NCBI RefSeq assembly: GCF_011395035.1
Contig: NZ_CP024768.1
Coordinates: forward strand, 716,586 to 780,585
DNA length: 64,000 nucleotides
Reading direction: 5' to 3'
Source: Pantoea cypripedii
GTDB lineage: Bacteria; Pseudomonadota; Gammaproteobacteria; Enterobacterales; Enterobacteriaceae
Positions 17,476 through 26,175 of this stretch are shown in pieces (positions within the stretch are counted from its first letter, which is position 1; every line of letters starts with the position of its first letter). The notes beneath the pieces are model-generated. The model had not been told where the DNA came from and made no database searches. It saw nothing but the letters and a program-made list of their open reading frames with translations. The translations under genes were made by a program, and so were the position numbers.

Positions 17476-18530
17476 GTGGGAAGCGACTGATGGTGATGGC
17501 AGGTGGCACCGGTGGACATGTGTTCCCTGGTCTGGCTGTCGCCCATCATCTGATGGAACAGGGCTGGCAGGTACGCTGGCTGGGAACCGCCGATCGTATG
17601 GAAGCCGATCTGGTGCCAAAACATGGTATCGAGATTGATTTTATCCGCATCAGCGGTTTGCGCGGTAAAGGGGTAAAAGCACAACTGCTGGCCCCGGTAC
17701 GTATTTTTAATGCCTGGCGTCAGGCGCGCCGCATCATGAAAAACTGGCAGCCGGATGTGGTGCTGGGCATGGGCGGATATGTTTCGGGTCCTGGCGGCCT
17801 GGCGGCGTGGAGTTGCGGCATCCCGGTGGTGTTGCATGAACAGAACGGCATCGCCGGGCTGACTAATAAATGGCTGGCGAAAATCGCCACCAAAGTGATG
17901 CAGGCTTTCCCGGGCGCATTCCCCAACGCGGATGTGGTGGGTAACCCGGTACGCACCGATGTGCTGGCGCTGCCGTTGCCTGCTGAACGCCTGGCGGGGC
18001 GTAGCGGACCGGTGCGGGTGCTGGTGGTCGGGGGCAGCCAGGGGGCGCGCATCCTGAATCAGACGCTGCCTGTGGTTGCCGCAGAACTGGGCGATGCCAT
18101 CACTTTATGGCATCAGACCGGCAAAGGTGCGCTGGAAACGGTGCAACAGGCTTACCGCGATGCCGGTCAACCGCAGCACAAAGTCACCGAGTTTATCGAT
18201 GACATGGCCGCTGCTTACGCCTGGGCTGATGTGGTGGTGTGCCGCTCAGGAGCGCTGACGGTAAGTGAAGTGGCCGCCGCAGGTTTACCGGCGATTTTCG
18301 TGCCTTTTATGCATAAAGATCGCCAGCAGTACTGGAATGCGTTGCCGCTGGAGAAAGCGGGCGCAGCCAAAATTTTTGAGCAGCCGCAGTTTACCGCGGC
18401 TGTGGTAGCGGACACGCTGCGTCACTGGGATCGCGCCACACTGCTGACCATGGCAGAAAAGGCCCGCCAGGTGGCGATTCCTGATGCAACCGATCGGGTT
18501 GCACACGAAGTGGCAGGTGCCGCGAAATAA
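17472..18530 (+). CDS. murG: MurG, lipid II-forming GlcNAc transferase
   Basis: MurG adds GlcNAc from UDP-GlcNAc to lipid I, giving lipid II on the inner face of the cytoplasmic membrane. The 352-residue GT-B protein has the N-terminal glycine-rich loop GGTGGHVFPGLA (about 11-22) and the second loop VVGGSQGARILN before the C-terminal nucleotide domain. The acceptor-side block VLGMGGYVSGPGG and the HEQN motif are conserved. It overlaps ftsW by 4 nt and is separated from murC by 70 bp containing two hairpins. Confidence 0.97.
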   Translation: MSGKRLMVMAGGTGGHVFPGLAVAHHLMEQGWQVRWLGTADRMEADLVPKHGIEIDFIRISGLRGKGVKAQLLAPVRIFNAWRQARRIMKNWQPDVVLGMGGYVSGPGGLAAWSCGIPVVLHEQNGIAGLTNKWLAKIATKVMQAFPGAFPNADVVGNPVRTDVLALPLPAERLAGRSGPVRVLVVGGSQGARILNQTLPVVAAELGDAITLWHQTGKGALETVQQAYRDAGQPQHKVTEFIDDMAAAYAWADVVVCRSGALTVSEVAAAGLPAIFVPFMHKDRQQYWNALPLEKAGAAKIFEQPQFTAAVVADTLRHWDRATLLTMAEKARQVAIPDATDRVAHEVAGAAK

Positions 18531-18537
18531 GTTAATC

Positions 18538-18572
18538 GGTCAGCGAGGCTGACCCGTACCTGACTCAGGTAC
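18538..18572 (+). other. Two tandem hairpins between murG and murC
   Basis: GGTCAGC-GAG-GCTGACC (18538-18554) is followed at once by GTACCTGA-C-TCAGGTAC (18556-18572). Both arms are perfect. Neither has a T-run, so they look like mRNA structures (processing or stability) rather than a terminator. This is the longest gap inside murD-ddlB. Confidence 0.7.
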
Positions 18573-18600
18573 AAATGGAAAACACAGGTAACAGAGACAG

Positions 18601-20068
<1,468 letters not shown>

Positions 20069-20076
<8 letters not shown>

Positions 20077-20989
20077 GAAGGTCGCGGTATTGTTAGGCGG
20101 CACGTCGGCGGAGCGTGATGTTTCGCTGATGTCGGGTAACGCGGTGCTGGCCGGGCTGCGTGAAATGGGCATTGACGCACATCCGGTTGATACGCGTGAT
20201 GTTTCGGTGCTCAACCTGAAGCAACAGGGATTTGATAAAGCCTTTATCGCGCTGCATGGCCGTGGCGGTGAAGACGGTACGTTGCAGGCGGTGCTGGAAT
20301 TCCAGCAGATGCCGTATACCGGCAGCGGCGTGATGGCCTCGGCGATCACCATGGATAAACTGCGCAGCAAATTGCTGTGGCAGGGCAGGGGATTGCCGGC
20401 GGGTAAATTTGTCTGGCTGACGCGTCAGCAGCAGGACAACGGTTTAGATGCACAGACGCAGGCGGCGATTGACGCGCTGGGCTTGCCGTTATTCGTTAAG
20501 CCGAGCTGCGAAGGTTCCAGCGTCGGTATCAGCCGGGTGAATACCCTTGATGCGCTGCCTGCGGCGCTGGAAGAAGCTTTTCGTCACGACGATGACGTGC
20601 TGGTTGAGGCCTTTCTGAGTGGCGCGGAATACACCGTCGGTATCCTCGGCGAGCAGATTCTGCCTTCCATCAGAATTCAGAGCGCCAGTGAGTTCTATGA
20701 CTATGAAGCAAAATATATTTCTGACGATACTGAATACTTCTGCCCGAGCGGTTTGAGTGCCGAACGGGAAGCAGAATTGCAGGCGCTGGTGGTCGCAGCC
20801 TGGCGTGCTCTGGGATGCAGCGGCTGGGGACGTGTCGATGTCATGGTGGACGGTGATGACAACTTCCAGCTGCTGGAAGTGAATACCTCGCCGGGCATGA
20901 CCAGCCATAGCCTGGTGCCGATGGCAGCGAAGCAGGCGGGACTGAGCTTCCCGCAGCTGGTTGCACGTATTCTGGAGCTGGCCGACTGA
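20069..20989 (+). CDS. ddlB: D-alanine:D-alanine ligase B
   Basis: DdlB makes the D-Ala-D-Ala dipeptide used by MurF. It is an ATP-grasp enzyme of 306 residues, as in E. coli. LLGGTSAERDVSL (8-20) holds the N-terminal catalytic Glu, FVKPSCEGSSVGIS forms the ATP-binding loop near residue 144, and VNTSPGMTSHSL near residue 272 closes the active site and holds metal ligands. The gene overlaps murC by 8 nt and ends 1 bp before ftsQ, so it is translated within the same dcw message. Confidence 0.97.
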
Positions 20990-20990
20990 T

Positions 20991-21830
20991 ATGTCACAGG
21001 CGGCGCTGAACGTACGCAACCGCGAACCCCAGGAGCGCACGCGCACCGGGCGTAGCAACGGTGCCCGACTTTTCGGCATCGTGTTCCTGCTGATTGTGCT
21101 GGGCATTATGGTGGCCGGTGGGCTGGTGGTGCTGAAGTGGATGAATGATGCTTCCCGCCTGCCATTATCGAAACTGGTGGTGACCGGTGAAACGCATTAC
21201 ACCACGCACGATGACATTCGCCAGGCGATTTTGTCACTCGGCGCACCGGGCACGTTTATGTCGCAGAACGTCGACATTATCCAGCAGCAAATTGAACGTT
21301 TGCCGTGGATTAAACAGGTCAGCGTGCGTAAGCAGTGGCCTGATGAGCTGAAGATTAACCTGGTGGAGTATGTTCCGGTGGCACGCTGGAATGACCTGCA
21401 TATGGTGGACGCCGATGGTGTCTCCTTCAGCATCCCGGCCAGTCACATTGGCAAAGAAAACATGCCGATGCTGTACGGGCCAGAAGGCAGTGAAAAAGAG
21501 GTGCTGGCCGGTTATCACACCATGAGCGATGTGCTGAAGGCCAGCAAGTTTACCCTGAAGGTCGCGTCGATGACGGCGCGGCGCTCGTGGCAGCTGGTGA
21601 CCAGTGACGATGTCCGCATCGAACTGGGACGCAGCGATACCATGAAGCGTCTGAACCGTTTTATTGAGCTCTATCCGGAACTGCAACAGCAGGCCCAGAG
21701 CGGTAATAAGCGCATCAGTTATGTCGATTTGCGCTATGACTCGGGTGCCGCCGTAGGATGGGCACCGGCACCGTTAGAGCCACAGGAAGTCAATCAGCAA
21801 CAGAACCAGGCACAGGCTAAACAACAATGA
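20991..21830 (+). CDS. ftsQ: Cell division protein FtsQ
   Basis: FtsQ is the bitopic divisome scaffold linking FtsL/FtsB with later proteins. The ATG at 20991 (MSQAALNVRNREPQER) matches the E. coli N-terminus and gives 279 residues (276 in E. coli). A cytoplasmic tail is followed by one membrane helix (about 26-45) and a POTRA domain beginning LPLSKLVVTGETHYT; the block RLPWIKQVSVRKQWPDELKI is well conserved. The C-terminus is glutamine-rich. It overlaps ftsA by 4 nt (ATGA). Confidence 0.96.
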   Translation: MSQAALNVRNREPQERTRTGRSNGARLFGIVFLLIVLGIMVAGGLVVLKWMNDASRLPLSKLVVTGETHYTTHDDIRQAILSLGAPGTFMSQNVDIIQQQIERLPWIKQVSVRKQWPDELKINLVEYVPVARWNDLHMVDADGVSFSIPASHIGKENMPMLYGPEGSEKEVLAGYHTMSDVLKASKFTLKVASMTARRSWQLVTSDDVRIELGRSDTMKRLNRFIELYPELQQQAQSGNKRISYVDLRYDSGAAVGWAPAPLEPQEVNQQQNQAQAKQQ

Positions 21831-23083
21831 TCAAGGCAACGGACAGAAAACTGGTAGTAGGACTCGAAATCGGCACCGCGAAGGTCGCCGCCCTGGTTGG
21901 GGAAATTCTGCCCGATGGTATGGTCAACATTATTGGGGTGGGCAGCTGCCCGTCTCGCGGTATGGATAAAGGTGGCGTGAATGACCTTGAATCGGTGGTG
22001 AAATGCGTGCAGCGCGCCATCGATCAGGCTGAACTGATGGCAGATTGCCAGATTTCATCCGTCTACCTTGCTTTATCGGGCAAACATATCAGTTGTCAGA
22101 ACGAAATCGGGATGGTTCCGATTTCCGAAGAGGAAGTGACTCAGGATGATGTAGAGAACGTCGTGCATACCGCGAAATCGGTCCGCGTGCGTGACGAGCA
22201 TCGTATCCTGCATGTCATTCCTCAGGAATATGCCATCGATTATCAGGAAGGCATCAAAAACCCGGTTGGCTTGTCCGGCGTGCGTATGCAGGCGAAGGTT
22301 CATCTGATCACCTGCCACAACGATATGGCGAAAAATATCGTCAAGGCGGTGGAACGATGTGGCCTGAAAGTGGACCAACTGATTTTTGCCGGGCTGGCGT
22401 CCAGCTTCTCAGTACTGACTGAAGATGAACGTGAGCTGGGAGTCTGTGTTGTTGACATCGGTGGCGGTACAATGGATATCGCGGTCTACACCGGCGGCGC
22501 GCTGCGTCACACCAAAGTGATCCCTTATGCCGGGAACGTGGTGACCAGCGATATAGCCTATGCCTTCGGTACGCCGCCGACGGATGCCGAAGCGATTAAA
22601 GTGCGCCACGGCTGTGCGCTGGGGTCCATCGTCGGTAAAGACGAGAATGTGGAAGTCCCGAGCGTAGGTGGACGTCCACCGCGCAGCCTGCAACGTCAGA
22701 CGCTGGCGGAAGTGATTGAGCCGCGTTACACCGAATTGCTGAATCTGGTGAATGACGAGATTCTGCAACTGCAAGAACAACTGCGCCAGCAAGGCGTGAA
22801 GCACCATCTGGCGGCCGGTATTGTGCTGACCGGTGGCGCGGCGCAGATTGAAGGCCTGGCGGCCTGCGCCCAGCGTGTTTTCCACACGCAGGTGCGTATT
22901 GGTCAGCCACTGAACATCACTGGCCTGACGGATTATGCGCAGGAGCCGTACTACTCAACCGCAGTTGGTCTGCTGCATTACGGCAAAGAGTCACATATGA
23001 ACGGTGATGCTGAAACGGAAAAACGTGCTTCAGTGGGCAATTGGTTTAAACGCATCAACAGCTGGCTGAAGAAAGAGTTTTAA
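21827..23083 (+). CDS. ftsA: FtsA, actin-like membrane tether of the Z-ring
   Basis: FtsA anchors FtsZ to the membrane and recruits later divisome proteins. The 418-residue protein shows the actin/Hsp70 ATPase fold: phosphate-1 loop LVVGLEIGTAKVAALVGE, phosphate-2 VVDIGGGTMDIAVY, adenosine motif IVLTGGAAQIEGL. The last residues, GNWFKRINSWLKKEF, form the amphipathic membrane-targeting helix. It overlaps ftsQ by 4 nt. In E. coli this region contains internal ftsZ promoters; I could not pick these out here. Confidence 0.97.
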   Translation: MIKATDRKLVVGLEIGTAKVAALVGEILPDGMVNIIGVGSCPSRGMDKGGVNDLESVVKCVQRAIDQAELMADCQISSVYLALSGKHISCQNEIGMVPISEEEVTQDDVENVVHTAKSVRVRDEHRILHVIPQEYAIDYQEGIKNPVGLSGVRMQAKVHLITCHNDMAKNIVKAVERCGLKVDQLIFAGLASSFSVLTEDERELGVCVVDIGGGTMDIAVYTGGALRHTKVIPYAGNVVTSDIAYAFGTPPTDAEAIKVRHGCALGSIVGKDENVEVPSVGGRPPRSLQRQTLAEVIEPRYTELLNLVNDEILQLQEQLRQQGVKHHLAAGIVLTGGAAQIEGLAACAQRVFHTQVRIGQPLNITGLTDYAQEPYYSTAVGLLHYGKESHMNGDAETEKRASVGNWFKRINSWLKKEF

Positions 23084-23154
23084 TTTTTGTAAAAGGGGAT
23101 CATGCTGGCAGTTTTTATGATCTCCAGGCGACAGGCACATAACGGAGAGAAATC

Positions 23155-24309
23155 ATGTTTGAACCTATGGAATTAACCAATGACGCGGTGATTAAAGTCA
23201 TCGGCGTCGGCGGTGGCGGTGGCAACGCCGTAGAACACATGGTACGCGAGCGTATCGAAGGTGTGGAATTCTTCGCTGTAAACACCGACGCCCAGGCGTT
23301 GCGTAAAACAGCGGTCGGCCAGACGATCCAGATCGGGACGAATATCACCAAAGGTCTGGGTGCGGGTGCTAACCCGGAAGTCGGTCGTACCTCAGCGGAA
23401 GAAGATCGCGAAGCACTGCGTTCTGCGCTGGATGGGGCAGACATGGTGTTTATTGCCGCGGGTATGGGTGGCGGCACCGGTACCGGTGCGGCACCGGTGG
23501 TGGCAGAAGTTGCCAAAGATTTGGGTATCCTGACGGTTGCGGTGGTGACGAAGCCATTCAACTTCGAAGGCAAAAAGCGTATGGCTTTTGCCGAGCAGGG
23601 TATCGCTGAACTGTCGAAGCATGTCGATTCACTGATCACCATTCCGAACGACAAGCTGCTGAAAGTGCTGGGTCGTGGCATCTCTCTGCTGGATGCATTT
23701 GGTGCAGCCAACGACGTGCTGAAAGGCGCGGTGCAGGGTATCGCTGAACTGATTACCCGTCCGGGTCTGATGAACGTTGACTTCGCCGACGTGCGTACCG
23801 TGATGTCTGAAATGGGTTACGCCATGATGGGTTCTGGCGTGGCTTGTGGTGAAGACCGTGCCGAAGAAGCGGCAGAAATGGCGATCTCCAGCCCGCTGCT
23901 GGAAGATATCGACCTGTCTGGCGCGCGTGGTGTGCTGGTTAACATCACGGCGGGCTTCGATCTGCGTCTCGACGAGTTCGAAACCGTGGGTAACACCATC
24001 CGTGCTTTCGCTTCGGACAACGCGACTGTGGTTATCGGTACTTCTCTGGATCCAGAGATGAACGACGAACTGCGCGTGACCGTGGTGGCGACCGGTATCG
24101 GTATGGACAAACGTCCGGAAATTACCCTGGTAACCAACAAGCAGAGCAGCCAGCCAGTGATGGATCATCGTTACCAGCAGCATGGTATGGCACCGCTGCC
24201 GCAGGAGCAAAAACCTGCTGCGAAAGTGGTCAACGATCCCGCCGCGGCATCTGGCAAAGAACCTGACTATCTGGATATTCCGGCGTTTCTGCGTAAGCAG
24301 GCCGACTAA
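23155..24309 (+). CDS. ftsZ: FtsZ, tubulin-like division GTPase
   Basis: FtsZ polymerises into the Z-ring that organises septation. The 384 residues (383 in E. coli) contain the nucleotide loop GVGGGGGNAVEHM, the tubulin signature GGGTGTGAAPVV near residue 106 and the T7-loop region VDFADVRTVMSEMG. The conserved C-terminal peptide DYLDIPAFLRKQAD is the binding site for FtsA, ZipA and other partners. GGAGAG precedes the ATG. It follows ftsA by 71 bp, and lpxC is transcribed about 100 bp downstream. Confidence 0.98.
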   Translation: MFEPMELTNDAVIKVIGVGGGGGNAVEHMVRERIEGVEFFAVNTDAQALRKTAVGQTIQIGTNITKGLGAGANPEVGRTSAEEDREALRSALDGADMVFIAAGMGGGTGTGAAPVVAEVAKDLGILTVAVVTKPFNFEGKKRMAFAEQGIAELSKHVDSLITIPNDKLLKVLGRGISLLDAFGAANDVLKGAVQGIAELITRPGLMNVDFADVRTVMSEMGYAMMGSGVACGEDRAEEAAEMAISSPLLEDIDLSGARGVLVNITAGFDLRLDEFETVGNTIRAFASDNATVVIGTSLDPEMNDELRVTVVATGIGMDKRPEITLVTNKQSSQPVMDHRYQQHGMAPLPQEQKPAAKVVNDPAAASGKEPDYLDIPAFLRKQAD

Positions 24310-24410
24310 GAATAACCCGAGAATTGGGTTTCTCCGCTCTTTGTGCTAAAGTGTTCGCCCGCTGGTAATTTATACTGGCGGTCGGATGGGTAATATTGCG
24401 AGATAATGCG

Positions 24411-25328
24411 ATGATCAAACAAAGGACACTAAAACGTATTGTTCAGGCGACTGGCGTCGGTTTACATACCGGCAAAAAAGTCACACTGACCTTACGCCCT
24501 GCGTCGGCTAATACCGGGGTCATCTATCGTCGCACTGACTTGAATCCACCGGTTGATTTCCCGGCTGATGCAAAATACGTGCGCGACACCATGCTGAGTA
24601 CTTGTCTGGTGAATGATGAAGGCGTGCGTATTTCGACCGTTGAACACCTGAACGCCGCCCTGGCCGGTCTGGGTATCGATAACATTGTTGTTGAAGTCGA
24701 TGCACCAGAAATCCCGATCATGGACGGCAGTGCTGCACCTTTTATCTATTTGCTGATGGATGCGGGTATCCACGAGCTGAACAGCGCGAAGAAATTTGTG
24801 CGTGTTAAGCAAACGGTGCGCGTTGAAGATGGCGACAAGTGGGCTGAGATCAAACCTTACAATGGTTTCTCACTCGACTTCACCATCGATTTTAAACATC
24901 CGGCAATTGATTCCAGCTCGCAGCGCTATCAGCTCAACTTCTCGGCCGAGGCGTTTGTGCGCCAGATCAGTCGTGCGCGTACTTTCGGCTTTATGCGTGA
25001 AATCGAATATCTGCAGTCTAAAGGCCTGTGCCTGGGCGGTAGTTTAGATTGTGCGATTGGTCTTGACGATTTCCGCGTACTGAACGAAGAAGGTCTGCGC
25101 TTTGAGGATGAGTTCGTTCGTCACAAAATGCTGGACGCTATCGGCGACCTGTTTATGTGTGGTCACAACGTTATTGGCGCGTTTTCTGCCTTTAAATCTG
25201 GCCACGCACTGAACAACAAACTGCTGCAGGCGGTACTGGCGAAACAGGAAGCCTGGGAATGGGCGACCTTCGAAGACGAAGCTGAACTGCCGCTGGCATT
25301 CAAAGCACCCAATCTGGTCCTGGCGTAA
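24411..25328 (+). CDS. lpxC: UDP-3-O-acyl-GlcNAc deacetylase
   Basis: LpxC is the zinc deacetylase that commits UDP-acyl-GlcNAc to lipid A synthesis. The ATG at 24411 (MIKQRTLKRIVQATGVGLHTG) gives 305 residues, as in E. coli. Zinc ligands are visible: His-79 within STVEHLNA, and His-238/Asp-242 within VRHKMLDAIGD; Glu-78 is the catalytic base. The E. coli Cys-63 position is Ser here. A C-terminal LPLAFKAPNLVLA resembles the FtsH degradation tail. A rho-independent terminator follows. Confidence 0.97.
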   Translation: MIKQRTLKRIVQATGVGLHTGKKVTLTLRPASANTGVIYRRTDLNPPVDFPADAKYVRDTMLSTCLVNDEGVRISTVEHLNAALAGLGIDNIVVEVDAPEIPIMDGSAAPFIYLLMDAGIHELNSAKKFVRVKQTVRVEDGDKWAEIKPYNGFSLDFTIDFKHPAIDSSSQRYQLNFSAEAFVRQISRARTFGFMREIEYLQSKGLCLGGSLDCAIGLDDFRVLNEEGLRFEDEFVRHKMLDAIGDLFMCGHNVIGAFSAFKSGHALNNKLLQAVLAKQEAWEWATFEDEAELPLAFKAPNLVLA

Positions 25329-25337
25329 GTCAGGCAC

Positions 25338-25392
25338 AAAACGGCGGGTTTCCCTGACACTCTCTCCGGTCAGTGGTGCCTGCCGTTTTTTA
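25338..25392 (+). terminator. Terminator after lpxC
   Basis: An ACGGC...GCCGT outer stem with an inner CTGAC...GTCAG stem is followed by TTTTTTATT. It lies 10 bp past the lpxC stop and closes the dcw cluster. Confidence 0.75.
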
Positions 25393-25599
25393 TTGTCTCC
25401 TGCCATTTCTGTTCAAAGACACGCTCCCCACTGCCAACACTGGCTAAACGCTGTACAAAAAAGCGTGAAATCACCCCGCAGCCGTTTAATCACTGGTGTG
25501 GAAGCCACACATAAATGCTATTATCAGGCGCTTGTATTGGCAGGGCACCGCCGTTAAACACGGTGGATAAACTACTTACTGAAGTTTTGTGGACGGGTT

Positions 25600-26106
25600 G
25601 TGATCGGGATTTTTTCACGCTGGCGACAATTTGGCAGACGCTACTTCTGGCCGCATCTCCTGTTGGGGATGGTTGCAGCCAGCTTTGGCTTGCCCGCGTG
25701 TGCTCAGACTTCTGAACCTGCCTCCGCGGATACCCCCGTCAGCAGCCTGTTTACTGGCAATGTCGTTCGTTTTGACCATTTAATTCGCTTGCAGGAAACT
25801 GCGCGACGTCCGAACTTCAATGTCGATTACTGGCATCAACACGCTATTCGTACCGTTATCCGCCATCTTTCGTTCAGCATGACGCCTCCGACGCAGGTGG
25901 AGAACGGTAACGCAGCACCGCTGGCGGCACAAAAGCTGGCGTTGATCGATTCATTACAGGCATTGCTGACCTCACCGGCAATGCCGCCGATTGCTGCTGA
26001 ACCACAACGTGCAGTTGTTGTTGCAGAACCTCAATTTAATACCCCCGCTTTCTGGTTGTCTGCCATTCACGGCATTCGCGCCGGACCTTCATTGCTCAAC
26101 TGCTAA
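25600..26106 (+). CDS. secM: SecM secretion monitor with arrest peptide
   Basis: SecM is exported by the Sec system. Its C-terminal arrest sequence stalls the ribosome until it is pulled, exposing the secA ribosome binding site. The start is GTG at 25600, giving IGIFSRWRQFGRRYFWPHLL after the initiator, with a long signal peptide to about residue 36; the 168 residues compare with 170 in E. coli. The arrest region (146-163) retains Trp-152 and the invariant GIRAGP (158-163). The upstream Phe is 6 rather than 5 residues from Trp, and the E. coli Ile after Trp is Leu here. It lies immediately upstream of secA. Confidence 0.93.
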   Translation: MIGIFSRWRQFGRRYFWPHLLLGMVAASFGLPACAQTSEPASADTPVSSLFTGNVVRFDHLIRLQETARRPNFNVDYWHQHAIRTVIRHLSFSMTPPTQVENGNAAPLAAQKLALIDSLQALLTSPAMPPIAAEPQRAVVVAEPQFNTPAFWLSAIHGIRAGPSLLNC

Positions 26107-26123
26107 CGTTTTTTCCACACACT

Positions 26124-26150
26124 GTTTAGATTTCGCAGCCCGTGAAGTCA
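26124..26150 (+). promoter_or_regulatory. secM-secA intergenic hairpin
   Basis: Within the 69-bp secM-secA gap, CAGCC-c-GTGA...TCAC-GGCTG forms a bulged hairpin ahead of the secA start. In E. coli a helix at this location hides the secA ribosome binding site unless SecM stalls. Exact pairing of the GAGA Shine-Dalgarno at about 26160 was not resolved. Confidence 0.5.
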
Positions 26151-26175
26151 CGGCTGAATTGAGAATATATTTATC

